Below are positions 7,778 to 16,797 of a stretch of DNA of 64,000 nt, one piece after another. Location of the stretch: positions 148,947 to 212,946 of the forward strand of contig JAEWPC010000090.1 in assembly GCA_023460795.1 (NCBI GenBank), written 5' to 3'. The notes beneath the pieces were generated by a model. That model saw nothing but the letters and a program-made list of their open reading frames with translations. It was not told where the DNA came from and did not search any database. The DNA comes from Bacillota bacterium. Its GTDB lineage: Bacteria; Bacillota; Bacilli; Paenibacillales; Paenibacillaceae. The translations under genes were made by a program, and so were the position numbers. Positions within the stretch are counted from its first letter, which is position 1. Each line of letters begins with the position of its first letter.

Positions 7778-9451
7778 TTAATTGTCTACCGAAGCTTCGA
7801 CGACAGCCGCTACCTCCTGCGTAATGCGGTCTCCGCCTTCGTTCTTCCACTTGGAGACGAAGCCGTCGAACGCCTCGATCGGCAGCTCTCCCGTGATGAT
7901 CTGCAAATACGTATCGTGTTCGAGCTGCTGCAGAGCCGTCCAGCTCTTGTCCATCGAAGGCGTCGTCCCGTAGAATACGCCATCCTTCTTGACCATCGGC
8001 AGCTTGCTGACGGCCCCGCCTAGCAAATAAGCCTGCGAGGCGCTCCATGCTTCCATGTTTTTGCGCGGCGACTCTTGCTCGAGCAGAGCGTCTTCGTAGA
8101 GCGTCTTCGAATCCGGGTCGAGCGTCTGCGGGTCCGCTTCGCCGCTCAACGCCTTCACCAGGAGGTCATGACGCTGCTCGATCGCGTCAGGGAAATCGAG
8201 CAGCAGATCGAACGGATAGTAGCTGCGCAGCTGCGTGCCCAATTGCGTGGCGGTCGTTCTCAGCTTATCCGCTTCCTCGGCGTTCGGATCGACGTTGCGC
8301 TCCAAACGGGTGAGTACGTTCAATACCTTGATGGCTGCCTCGGGATACGGATACCCTTGGCGAACGACCAAGAACCGGTCCGTCACCGGCGACGTGTGCG
8401 TCACGAAAGTGCCGCCTGCATCCACGGGAGCGGCGAACACCCGCCATTCCGCCTTCGTATCCTTGGCGACCGATTGCGATAACGGCCAATACGGCGCCCA
8501 CCAAGGACCGAATACGATTCCCGTCCGATTGTTCGCCACGGCCTCGGTAATATCTTTGCGCAGCACGAAATCGGGATCCAACACGTACGTCTGATACCAT
8601 TCGGCAAGCAATTGCAGCGCTTGCTTAGCCTCCGGCGTAATGGAACCGTAGACGACGTTACCCGTTGCGTCGCGAATCCAGCGCTTAGGATAAGCATGGA
8701 ACGCCGAGAAAATACCGTTAAGACCGTATATGCCGGTCTTCTCGCCGAACACGAGCTGATTGTCCACCGGGATTCCGATCGTATCCTCCTTGTTGTTGCC
8801 GTCCGGATCCTCTTCGACGAAAGCCTTGGCGATTCTCGCGACATCATCGATCGATCTAGGAGGCGACAGCTTCAGCTTGTCGAGCCAATCCTGCCGTACC
8901 CATACATAGGTCGGGGCATCTGCTTCAATAGCCACGTTCGGCATGGCGTACAGCTTGCCGCCCACCGAAGCCTCCTTCAGCGCCTTGCCTCCCGTTGCGT
9001 CGTAGATCGACTTCACCAATTCGGACGCATAAGGCTCGTAGTATCCGGTCAGCTCCTCGATCATCCCCCGTTCCGCGAGCATAAGGAACTGTTCCCTATT
9101 CGCGATGAACGCGTCGGGGAGATCGTTGCTGCGGATCGCGAGGTCCAGCTTGCTCCTATACTGCTCCTCTCCGCCTGCCTCCCATTCGTATTTGACGACG
9201 ACGCCGGTCTGGGCTTCTAGATAGCGGGTCAGAAAATGGTTGTCCCGCATATCCCCTTCCGGCAGAACGATGTCGGAATAAGAATACGCGATGCTTAGCG
9301 TAACCGGAGGGTCGTATGGCGCAAGAGCCGTATCGGCCGGAGTCGCGGTCGAGTCGTCTCCGTCGCAGCCGGATAGCATCAGCGCAACCGCCGCGACGGC
9401 GGCGCCTATGGAAATTCGACGCCATAAGCGCCTACCGTGTCCGGCTATCAT
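7778..9451 (-). CDS. Lipoprotein solute-binding protein (second one of the ABC locus)
   Basis: This 557-residue family 1 extracellular solute-binding protein resembles LplA/YtcQ-type carbohydrate-binding lipoproteins. The signal peptide runs to the lipobox LSGC (Cys29), followed by a Asp/Thr/Ala linker. The EEDPDGNNKEDTIGI string is typical of this group. Its start overlaps the response-regulator gene by 20 nt, so the two are probably translated together. Because it follows the kinase and regulator rather than the permeases, it may present ligand to the kinase as well as or instead of to the transporter (inference). The substrate cannot be read from sequence. Confidence 0.8.
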   Translation of the reverse strand: MIAGHGRRLWRRISIGAAVAAVALMLSGCDGDDSTATPADTALAPYDPPVTLSIAYSYSDIVLPEGDMRDNHFLTRYLEAQTGVVVKYEWEAGGEEQYRSKLDLAIRSNDLPDAFIANREQFLMLAERGMIEELTGYYEPYASELVKSIYDATGGKALKEASVGGKLYAMPNVAIEADAPTYVWVRQDWLDKLKLSPPRSIDDVARIAKAFVEEDPDGNNKEDTIGIPVDNQLVFGEKTGIYGLNGIFSAFHAYPKRWIRDATGNVVYGSITPEAKQALQLLAEWYQTYVLDPDFVLRKDITEAVANNRTGIVFGPWWAPYWPLSQSVAKDTKAEWRVFAAPVDAGGTFVTHTSPVTDRFLVVRQGYPYPEAAIKVLNVLTRLERNVDPNAEEADKLRTTATQLGTQLRSYYPFDLLLDFPDAIEQRHDLLVKALSGEADPQTLDPDSKTLYEDALLEQESPRKNMEAWSASQAYLLGGAVSKLPMVKKDGVFYGTTPSMDKSWTALQQLEHDTYLQIITGELPIEAFDGFVSKWKNEGGDRITQEVAAVVEASVDN

Positions 9452-10859
9452 GTTCGCTTCCCCTTTCTTCGCATTGCATCCGGTATTCCGTCGGATACGT
9501 CCCCGTCCGTTCCCGGAACACGCGGCTGAAATGCTTATCGTCCTCGAAGCCGATCGCGCCCGCGATCTCGTATACCGACATGTCGGTCGTGCTCAGCAGC
9601 CCCTTCGCTTGTTCGATCTTCATCGTGCGCAGCGCGTCTCCGAAAGAAACTCCGGTGAATTTCTTATAACACTGGCTGAAGTAGCTTCGGCTCATCCCGA
9701 CCTGCTTGGCGACCGTATTCTGGTTCAAATCCGACACGGCATTACGCTTCATGTACGCGATCGCTTGGAGCAAGCAGACGACGACCTCCCGGGAGAGCGA
9801 CAGCTCGACCATTCTGCGCTGGAGCGCGGCTGCCAAGTCGGACAGCCAGTTTCTGACCTGCTTCCAGCTTTGCGGAGGCGAATCGGGCTTCCCTACCGTC
9901 CGAATATCGGCATCGGCGTCCCATTCGCAATACAACGTCCAATCTTCCACCAGGCTGTCCGCCCATTCGATCAGCTTAACGGGATCGGGCTGAGCGGTCT
10001 CGATCGTCTCCGACAGGCGCCTCCAATCCTTCGCGTAGAACAGCCATCTCATCTGCGCGAGCTGATCCGCAATCGCCTGAGACGCGTGGTCGGCTTCGCC
10101 GTTCCGGACTCGCGCGGCTTCTTCCTCCAATAGCTCCATCGGCATGCCCGACTGCTGAATCGTAACGGAACCGTAGAACAGCAGCTTAGGCAGCACGCGA
10201 GCGATCAAAGCTTCGGCGTCAGCTTGGGACAGCTTGTCGGTAGGCGCCAATAGAATCGGCAGCCAACGCGCGGTTAAGCTTGACGGCAGCTCTCTTAACG
10301 AATCGATAGAGTCCGTCCCGTCAACCGATTGGATCCAGACGGAATCCGTCAGTTTCGTCAGCTTGCGGCCTGCGGGAGCGAACGACAGCAGCGCTTCCTT
10401 GTTAGGCGATCGCTCGAAGGAGCAATAAACGATGGCGCCGGGAAACTTGCGGGCTTGCGAGACTTTCCCGTCCCGCGATTCCCACGTCAGCCGCTTCAGG
10501 ATTCTCTTCATCGTCTCGTCCACGTTGCCGCGGTTCAGCAGCGTCTTCACGATGTAATCGATCGCGCCTAGCCGAAGCGCGGCCTGCACGTAATCGAATT
10601 CGTGATGGCAGGTGAGCACGACAGATTTAATGTGCGGATATAGAGAGCGTACTTTGTCCATCAATTCGAAGCCCGTCATTCCCGGCATGCTGATGTCGAC
10701 GAACAACAGATCGACGTCTTGGTCGCCAAGCATCGCGAGAGCGGAATGACCGTCCTTCGCTTCGCCGACGAAACGGATATTGTAAGCCGACCAATCGGTT
10801 ATCGAGAGGAAGCCTTTGCGAACCAGCTTCTCGTCATCAACTACTAATGCGTTGATCAT
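9432..10859 (-). CDS. YesN-type response regulator with AraC DNA-binding domain
   Basis: The 475-residue regulator has a receiver domain at the N-terminus (acidic pair Asp8-Asp9, phospho-acceptor Asp55 in LLFVDISMPGM, conserved Thr/Lys further on). A middle region of about 250 residues without a recognised fold follows. The C-terminal AraC-type double helix-turn-helix (about 370-465) includes VAKQVGMSRSYFSQCYKKFT and the signature IGFEDDKHFSRVFRERTG. It overlaps the kinase gene by 23 nt and has AAGGAGG 6 nt before its ATG. It probably activates the permease/binding-protein genes in response to the partner kinase. Confidence 0.9.
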   Translation of the reverse strand: MINALVVDDEKLVRKGFLSITDWSAYNIRFVGEAKDGHSALAMLGDQDVDLLFVDISMPGMTGFELMDKVRSLYPHIKSVVLTCHHEFDYVQAALRLGAIDYIVKTLLNRGNVDETMKRILKRLTWESRDGKVSQARKFPGAIVYCSFERSPNKEALLSFAPAGRKLTKLTDSVWIQSVDGTDSIDSLRELPSSLTARWLPILLAPTDKLSQADAEALIARVLPKLLFYGSVTIQQSGMPMELLEEEAARVRNGEADHASQAIADQLAQMRWLFYAKDWRRLSETIETAQPDPVKLIEWADSLVEDWTLYCEWDADADIRTVGKPDSPPQSWKQVRNWLSDLAAALQRRMVELSLSREVVVCLLQAIAYMKRNAVSDLNQNTVAKQVGMSRSYFSQCYKKFTGVSFGDALRTMKIEQAKGLLSTTDMSVYEIAGAIGFEDDKHFSRVFRERTGTYPTEYRMQCEERGSEHDSRTR

Positions 10860-12612
10860 CGCGATCCTCCTTGATCTCGGTCGGGATTTCCACGGACAGC
10901 ACGGTCCCTTCTCCCGGGCGGCTGTCGATGACGAGCAGCTCCTCGTTGCCGTAATACCGGCCGAGCAAACTCCGAACGTATTTGAGCCCGATGCCCATTC
11001 CCATGATCGGTCCGTCGTTGTCGGTGCCGATCAGCCTGCGCAGAGACTCTTCGTCCATCCCCGGACCGTTATCCGCGACTTCGAGCCGCAGCATACCCAG
11101 CTTCTTCCTGGTGATCGATATACGAATGACGCCGTGCTCTTTGTTGTTGCCGTGATAGATCGCGTTCTCCACTAAAGGCTGCAGCAGGAAGCGCGGGATC
11201 GGCACGTCCAGCGTGTCGTCCCTGGCGTCGATCACGAATTCGAGCTCTCCTTCGTAACGGAAGCTCTGGAGCTCGATATAGTTGCGAAGCGCGTCAAGCT
11301 CGTCGCGAACGGTCACGATCAAGCTTTGCTTGCCCATATTGTAATGAAGCACCTTCACGAGCAGCGTCAGCAGCCGGTCGATATCGTCTTGCCCGTTCGC
11401 CCTGGCCAGCCATTGCGCCGAGTTCAACGTATTGTGCAAGAAATGCGGGTTGATCTGGCTGAGTACCTTCTCCATCTCCAGCCGGCTCTTCATCCGTTCG
11501 TTGCGGCCGACTTCGGCGATGAGCTCGCCTACCGTCGTCTTCATGACTTGGAAATTGCGCAGCAGCTGGTCGAACTCCTCCACCTTCGTCAAGCTGACCG
11601 GCGCTTCCCGCTCGCCCGTCATTCGGACGATCTCGCGGTTGACCTTGCGCAGCGATCCGTACACTTTGCGCCAGATCAGCATCGCGAGCACGATGGCGAA
11701 TCCGAAGGAGCAGAGGAACAGCGCGGCCATCCGCCACATCCACGCGCTGATCTCGTGATTGAAGACGCCTTGGTTGACCGCCGTGACGAGCTTCCATCCT
11801 TGTTCGCTTGCGAAGCCGAATAAGTAATAGCCTTTATACAGCTTATCGCCGGATTCCGCCATGTCCCAGCTGAGCGCGGCGGCTTCGAACGGAGCTTCCC
11901 CGCTGTCCGCGTAGAACGCTTCTCCGTTTTCGTTCACGAGATAATGCGACACCTTCATGCCGTACCATTCGCTGTTCATCAACTGATGGAATAAATTATA
12001 GTTCGTCTCGAGATAGATATAGACCGAATGCTCGAGCTCCGAGCGAACTTCCCTGGTGGACGAAAATACGATGTTCGAGCTGTTCTTGTATTGCGTGCGG
12101 TGCGGTCCGAAATATTTCGCGCCGTTATAATGAACGAATGGGGGCAGTCCGGCGACGCCGAAATCGTCCGTGACGTCCAGATTCGTGAACATGATCGGCT
12201 TGCTGGCGTCGGGGTTATAATAAACCGTCAATCCCAAATTCGGATTCGTGAAATTTACGATATTGAGGCTTTCCTCGATCTCCTTCATCAAGTCGGCCTT
12301 CTCGGTCAATCTCTCGGTGTTCAAATACGCGTTGACCCGTTCCGCCGTCTGTCCGTCCAGCGCGAATTGCTTGGATACGAAGTCGAGATTGTTCAGCACG
12401 TTCTCTAGCCCAGTCGCTTCTTGCTTCAGGCTGGCGTCAATGCCTGCTCGGATTTTATTCGTCAGAATCGAATGCAAGGAAGAATAAGTGAACGCGGAGA
12501 ATAGGATCGGCGGAAAAAGACAAGCGATGAGCAAATAGATGACGAGCGTGCGCCTAAGCGTACCGGGTTTGAACGGGTGGGACAGTCTGCGCATCCATCT
12601 TAGCACGGCCAA
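10837..12612 (-). CDS. YesM-type sensor histidine kinase
   Basis: This is a membrane kinase of about 591 residues: one N-terminal helix (LVIYLLIACLFPPILF), an extracellular sensor domain of roughly 250 residues, a second helix (AALFLCSFGFAIVLAMLIW), a HAMP linker and a His_kinase domain with INPHFLHNTLN (phospho-His). The ATPase follows with DNGPGMDEES and GMGIGLKYV. A TTG start at 12612 is chosen because AGGAGG lies 9 nt before it; a TTG 24 nt further upstream would put that ribosome site inside the gene. It pairs with the overlapping YesN-type regulator. Confidence 0.9.
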   Translation of the reverse strand: MAVLRWMRRLSHPFKPGTLRRTLVIYLLIACLFPPILFSAFTYSSLHSILTNKIRAGIDASLKQEATGLENVLNNLDFVSKQFALDGQTAERVNAYLNTERLTEKADLMKEIEESLNIVNFTNPNLGLTVYYNPDASKPIMFTNLDVTDDFGVAGLPPFVHYNGAKYFGPHRTQYKNSSNIVFSSTREVRSELEHSVYIYLETNYNLFHQLMNSEWYGMKVSHYLVNENGEAFYADSGEAPFEAAALSWDMAESGDKLYKGYYLFGFASEQGWKLVTAVNQGVFNHEISAWMWRMAALFLCSFGFAIVLAMLIWRKVYGSLRKVNREIVRMTGEREAPVSLTKVEEFDQLLRNFQVMKTTVGELIAEVGRNERMKSRLEMEKVLSQINPHFLHNTLNSAQWLARANGQDDIDRLLTLLVKVLHYNMGKQSLIVTVRDELDALRNYIELQSFRYEGELEFVIDARDDTLDVPIPRFLLQPLVENAIYHGNNKEHGVIRISITRKKLGMLRLEVADNGPGMDEESLRRLIGTDNDGPIMGMGIGLKYVRSLLGRYYGNEELLVIDSRPGEGTVLSVEIPTEIKEDRDDQRISS

Positions 12613-12705
12613 CAGGCTCGTCCTCCTATCCTGCAATCGCTTTCTTTCCTTATGTTAACAGTTCCTAATTGGGTAAGGAAGGGAATATTCGCAGGAAAAG
12701 GGCAC

Positions 12706-12735
12706 GGAAGAGCCGCTGTCGCCGCGGCTGCTTCC
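12706..12735 (-). other. Intercistronic hairpin between binding-protein and kinase genes
   Basis: On the minus strand GGAAG-C-AGCCGC pairs with GCGGCT-CTTCC around a 7-nt loop, 18 nt after the binding-protein stop, followed by CCCTTTTCC. It could act as a weak terminator or a 3' stabiliser giving more binding protein than kinase. Confidence 0.5.
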
Positions 12736-12753
12736 ATACCCCCTCTTACGCTT

Positions 12754-14550
12754 CTAGCTATTTTTGCGGTATTCGAAAGTCTTCTTGTTCTGTTCGATGT
12801 TCCAAGCAAGCACTTCGTCATAACCGAGACCTTTGGCTTTGTCGATCATTTCTTTCTTGAGCTTATCGAACTCGCCTTCGTTCTTGGCGAAGATCATTTT
12901 CCAAGAATACTGCTTAATCACCGTAGCGACTTGGCCCTTCTTCTGCTCGAGATCCGCAGGATAGGACTCCGGCGGCGTGCCCGTGAACAACGGTTTCATG
13001 ACGGCAAGCTTGCCGTTCTTCTCCAGCCATGCTTTCGGCGTCGGCGCGCCCATGGCCGCGGCCCAATCCTCGTGCAGCTTATCCGGCGCTTTGGCCAGCG
13101 TGGAGGACCAAAGATTGTAATCGTAAGGCTCGCCGGTAATCGGATTGATGGACGAGGTCTTGAACGTCGTGTTGTTGATCTGGTCTCGTCCGTCCTTCCA
13201 GTTCCCGCCTCCGAATTCATCCGGAATCGGCGTTTCGCCAGCCGGAAGCGTCTGCACGCCAAGCTCGGTCAGCGCTTGCTTGCCGTCCTTTATCTCCCAC
13301 ATCAAGCCTTCGGGCCCGTTGTCCGCGACCATTCGGCCTTCCGGGCTGTACAACCAATCGAGGAATTGCATGACGCGTTCCGGATGCTCGGCTTTGGAAC
13401 CGATCGCCCATACGCGGTTGCTGCCGTAAGGGTCGTAGCCGTAGGAGTAATTCCGCTCTTCGCCGAACGGAACCATCTCGAGCCCTTTGCCTTCGGCTAG
13501 ATGCTCTGCCGTATTATACGCGTCATCCCCCCATGAGAACATGGAGAATAGCAGCTGACCGTCTTTCATCTTATTGACGTAATCGTCGAATTTCTGCGTC
13601 GGCGAGTCCGGATCTACGAGCCCCATTTTGTTCGCGTCGTAATAGAGCTTCAGAGCGCGGATGTAATAGCCGTCTTCGTCAAGAATGCCCTGCGTCTCGT
13701 CTGTATCCGCGGAGATGAGCGTAAAGCCGCCTTGGGCAAAGCCGTCGCTCTCGTCGAAGCCGTGCAGCGCGGCCCACGACTTCGCGAGAACCATCATGTT
13801 GCCGTCCCAATCGCCCCATAGGGAGAACGCGTACGTCGGACGGCCGGAATCGCTTTTCGGGTTCAATTCCTGCATTTTCTTCAGAACGGGCAGGTAGTCT
13901 TCCATCGTCTTGATTTCCGGACGTCCGATCTGCGTATAGAGATCCCAACGCAGGTTCGGGTGATAGTTCAATTCCTTGCCTTCGGACGGACCCGGCTTGT
14001 CGTCTCCGACGTCGTTGCCGATGCCGTAGATCGCCGTGCCGCCTCCGAAGTTTTTCTTGTTCTTCTCGAGCGCCTTCGGCGCGTATTTCAAGAGGTTCTG
14101 ACCGTATTGATCAAGCAGTCCGTCTTTCGTCCAGTCGATGATCATTCCAGCTTTGATGGCATCCTGGAACTTCGCTCCGTCGTCGCCGAACACGACGAGG
14201 TCGCCAAGGTCGCCGCCCGCCATCATTTGAGCCCACTTCACGTCCCCGCCGCCTTCGAGGTTCGAGGAGATGATGTTCAGGTTGATGTTGAATTTGTCCT
14301 TCACGACTTTGGCGAACCATCCGGTTTGTTCCCCGGAGAAGTTCGCGAGCATCGAGAAGACGTCGAGCGTAATCTCATCTTGCGGCTTCGCCGATTCGCT
14401 CGGGGAAGCCGATTCGCTCGCTTCGGAACTTGAGGCGGGCGGTGCGGACGAGGAAGCCGCGTTGTTATTGTTGTTGTTCGAGGAACAGGCCGCGATCGCC
14501 ATAACGAGCAGGACCGTCGACAGTAACGATATTGTTTTTCTAAGAGTCAC
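12754..14550 (-). CDS. LplA-type lipoprotein solute-binding protein
   Basis: This 598-residue extracellular binding protein of a carbohydrate-type ABC importer has a signal peptide with lipobox IAAC (Cys22) and a low-complexity Asn/Ser/Ala/Glu/Pro linker (residues about 23-52) that spaces the domain from the membrane. It begins with GTG behind GGGAGG (9 nt). It follows the two permease genes, so it is their primary partner. No ATPase gene is in the cluster; importers of this class usually share an MsmX-type ATPase encoded elsewhere (family knowledge). The substrate is likely an oligosaccharide from plant or microbial polysaccharide, but is not visible from sequence. Confidence 0.88.
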   Translation of the reverse strand: MTLRKTISLLSTVLLVMAIAACSSNNNNNNAASSSAPPASSSEASESASPSESAKPQDEITLDVFSMLANFSGEQTGWFAKVVKDKFNINLNIISSNLEGGGDVKWAQMMAGGDLGDLVVFGDDGAKFQDAIKAGMIIDWTKDGLLDQYGQNLLKYAPKALEKNKKNFGGGTAIYGIGNDVGDDKPGPSEGKELNYHPNLRWDLYTQIGRPEIKTMEDYLPVLKKMQELNPKSDSGRPTYAFSLWGDWDGNMMVLAKSWAALHGFDESDGFAQGGFTLISADTDETQGILDEDGYYIRALKLYYDANKMGLVDPDSPTQKFDDYVNKMKDGQLLFSMFSWGDDAYNTAEHLAEGKGLEMVPFGEERNYSYGYDPYGSNRVWAIGSKAEHPERVMQFLDWLYSPEGRMVADNGPEGLMWEIKDGKQALTELGVQTLPAGETPIPDEFGGGNWKDGRDQINNTTFKTSSINPITGEPYDYNLWSSTLAKAPDKLHEDWAAAMGAPTPKAWLEKNGKLAVMKPLFTGTPPESYPADLEQKKGQVATVIKQYSWKMIFAKNEGEFDKLKKEMIDKAKGLGYDEVLAWNIEQNKKTFEYRKNS

Positions 14551-14659
14551 TTGGATTTGCCTCCCTTATTGGTTACCTTCGTTCCATTCGCGTAATGAAC
14601 GTTAAACCTGCTGCGGTAAGCTTCTTCGTCCTCACCACCTTTCATCGCCTGAGACGCGA

Positions 14660-15556
14660 TTAACCTTTGACCGATCCGATCATGATGCCTTTCACGAAGT
14701 AGCGCTGGAAGAAGGGGTAGACGAACAGAATCGGAGTTACGACGATCATGGCGACGGTCGTGCGGATCGACGTTGCCGTCTGCATGTTCGCAAGATCCAT
14801 ATTCATGGAGCCCTGCGAGCTGCGCATGATCGCGGCGAGCGAATTCGACTCGTTCATGTACTTATAGAGAACGTATTGAAGCGTGTAATACGCCTTGTCC
14901 GTCATGAGGAACAACGTATCGACGAACGAATTCCATTGACCGACGGCCGCGAATATGGCGATCGTCGCCGCGATCGGCTTAATGAGCGGAAGAACGATTT
15001 TCCAGAATAACGTCATAAGGCCCGCCCCGTCGATCTCCGCCGATTCCTGCAGCGCTTCGGGAATCGACTCTATGAACGTCTTGACGAGGATGACGTAGAA
15101 CGGCGTCACGATGCCCGGCAGAATGTAGGCGAGAAAATTGTTCGTCATGTGCAAATTCATCATAATGATGTACCAGGGAATGATCCCCGCGTTGAAGTAC
15201 ATCGTAACGATGATGAATCGGTACCAGAAGCTTCTTCCCCACATTTTGCGTTTGGTGAACAGGAATCCGAGGAACGCCGATCCGAGCACGGTCGCGACCG
15301 TTCCAAGGACCGTTCTCTCCAACGAGACGATCGCGGCTTGGGACAGCCCTTTGATCTTAAGCACCTGGGAATAGTTGTCGAAGTGTATCTCTTTGGGGTA
15401 CCAAGTGACGAGTCCGCGGGAGCTTAAGTCGTTGTTGCTTATCGTCTGGATGAACAGATAGTAGAAGGGATAGATGCAGAGCAGCGTGAAAATGACGAAG
15501 AACGTTATGTTCCCTATGGAAAACAGCCGGTCTCCGATAGAGCGTCTATAAATCAT
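14660..15556 (-). CDS. ABC sugar-type permease, LplC/YtcP family
   Basis: This 298-residue inner permease subunit has six predicted membrane helices and the ATPase-contact (EAA) loop visible as EALQESAEIDGAGLMTLFWKI. The N-terminus (RLFSIGNITFFVIFTLLCIYP) and the C-terminus ending PFFQRYFVKGIMIGSVKG are characteristic of the LplC/YtcP group. AGGAGA lies before the ATG. It forms a heterodimer with the upstream LplB-like subunit. Confidence 0.9.
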   Translation of the reverse strand: MIYRRSIGDRLFSIGNITFFVIFTLLCIYPFYYLFIQTISNNDLSSRGLVTWYPKEIHFDNYSQVLKIKGLSQAAIVSLERTVLGTVATVLGSAFLGFLFTKRKMWGRSFWYRFIIVTMYFNAGIIPWYIIMMNLHMTNNFLAYILPGIVTPFYVILVKTFIESIPEALQESAEIDGAGLMTLFWKIVLPLIKPIAATIAIFAAVGQWNSFVDTLFLMTDKAYYTLQYVLYKYMNESNSLAAIMRSSQGSMNMDLANMQTATSIRTTVAMIVVTPILFVYPFFQRYFVKGIMIGSVKG

Positions 15557-15576
15557 CTGAAGTCTCTCCTATCCGG

Positions 15577-16527
15577 TTAAATGATCGTTTGGCCCCGCAC
15601 CCACTTCGACATTCGGTTGGCGAAGAACAGCAACGCGATGCTTACGATCGACTTCAGCATGCTGACGGCGGTAGCGAACGAGAAGTTAAAGCCGACCAGA
15701 CCGATGTTGTACACGTACAAATCCAGCACTTCGATGTGATCTTTGTTCATCGGGTTCTGGAACACGTAGAATTGTTCAAGGCCGTTATTGATGAAGTTGG
15801 CGATCGACAATAGCAACAGGACGAAGTAAGTAGGCATGAGGCCAGGCACCGTAATGTGCCACATCAGCCGGAACCGTCCGGCTCCGTCGACTTTCGCCGC
15901 GTCGTACAATTCCTGGTCGATGGACGCTATGGCGGCGATGAAGAGAATCGCCCCCCATCCGAGCCCTTTCCACGTCGACCATAAGATCATTTTGAGCCAG
16001 GTGTGGCTGTCGCTCGCCAGATAGTTGATGCCGTGATCCTGGAAACCAAGCGAGATCATCACTTTGTTCACGACGCCCATGTCCACGGAGAACAGCATGA
16101 ACGCGATCGCATAGACGAGCACCCAACTGATGAAGTTCGGCAGCGTCGTAAAAATTTGCACGAATTTCTTGAACCTCGCGGAACGGATCTCCATAAGCAT
16201 AATGGCGAAAATAACGGGGAGGATCGAGGTGATCAGTCCGAGCATGCTCATCGCCATCGTATTGCGCATGACGCGCATCACTTCCTGCGTCTGAGTCGGA
16301 TTCGATACGATCGACTTAAACCAATGGAAGCCTACGAACTCCGTATCGAACAGCGAGAATCCCGGACGATAGTTGTAGAAGGCATACAGCCAGCCGTATA
16401 GCGGCAAATAACTGAACACGAACACAAGAGCGAGAAAGGGCACTGCGTACAAAAACAATTGATAACGGTCTGAAATCCGAACCCGTCGGATCCGACGGCC
16501 GAGCGGTCTGCCAGTCACCGGCTCCAT
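15577..16527 (-). CDS. ABC sugar-type permease, LplB/YteP family
   Basis: This permease of about 316 residues has six membrane helices, the NYRPGFSLFDTEFVGF segment and the EAA loop ELYDAAKVDGAGRFRLMWHI typical of LplB/YteP. I start it at the ATG preceded by GGGGGG; a longer frame adds 45 residues that look like upstream leader and include the cre-like site. It is the first gene of the importer operon (LplB-, LplC-, binding protein, kinase, regulator, second binding protein). Confidence 0.88.
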   Translation of the reverse strand: MEPVTGRPLGRRIRRVRISDRYQLFLYAVPFLALVFVFSYLPLYGWLYAFYNYRPGFSLFDTEFVGFHWFKSIVSNPTQTQEVMRVMRNTMAMSMLGLITSILPVIFAIMLMEIRSARFKKFVQIFTTLPNFISWVLVYAIAFMLFSVDMGVVNKVMISLGFQDHGINYLASDSHTWLKMILWSTWKGLGWGAILFIAAIASIDQELYDAAKVDGAGRFRLMWHITVPGLMPTYFVLLLLSIANFINNGLEQFYVFQNPMNKDHIEVLDLYVYNIGLVGFNFSFATAVSMLKSIVSIALLFFANRMSKWVRGQTII

Positions 16528-16575
16528 GATATCCCCCCTGTTGGTCGGGCCGCATTCGCGGCTTACGACTGCTAA

Positions 16576-16587
16576 GAAAGCGCTTTC
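16576..16587. promoter_or_regulatory. cre-like CcpA operator
   Basis: The perfect 12-bp palindrome GAAAGCGCTTTC agrees with the core of the catabolite-responsive element (TGAAAGCGCTTTCA differs only at the outer bases). It lies 48 bp before the LplB-like start, so carbon catabolite control of the importer is likely. Confidence 0.65.
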
Positions 16588-16662
16588 GAATTCTAATAGC
16601 ATCATTCTAACGCTGCTTGCGCCTTGCGGGGGATGGACGCCGGTCAGCATTGTCGCGCGCAT

Positions 16663-16681
16663 CGTTCGAAGATCTCGAACG
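16663..16681. promoter_or_regulatory. 19-bp palindrome upstream of the importer operon
   Basis: CGTTCGA and TCGAACG are separated by 5 bp, about 135 bp before the LplB-like gene. It could be an operator for the locus regulator. No function is established. Confidence 0.3.
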
Positions 16682-16723
16682 AAAATCCTACCGGAGTAAA
16701 CCGTTATCTAATGGCGGGGGTAA

Positions 16724-16763
16724 ATAAAAAAACACCGCTCATCCTCGATTGGATGGCGGTGTT
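16724..16763 (-). terminator. spo0A terminator
   Basis: The minus strand has AACACCGC-CATCC...GGATG-AGCGGTGTT and then a run of seven T and TATTT, 35 bp past the spo0A stop: a classical Rho-independent terminator. Confidence 0.9.
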
Positions 16764-16797
16764 CTTCGTTATACCGATTCCCCTTACCCCGAGCCTC

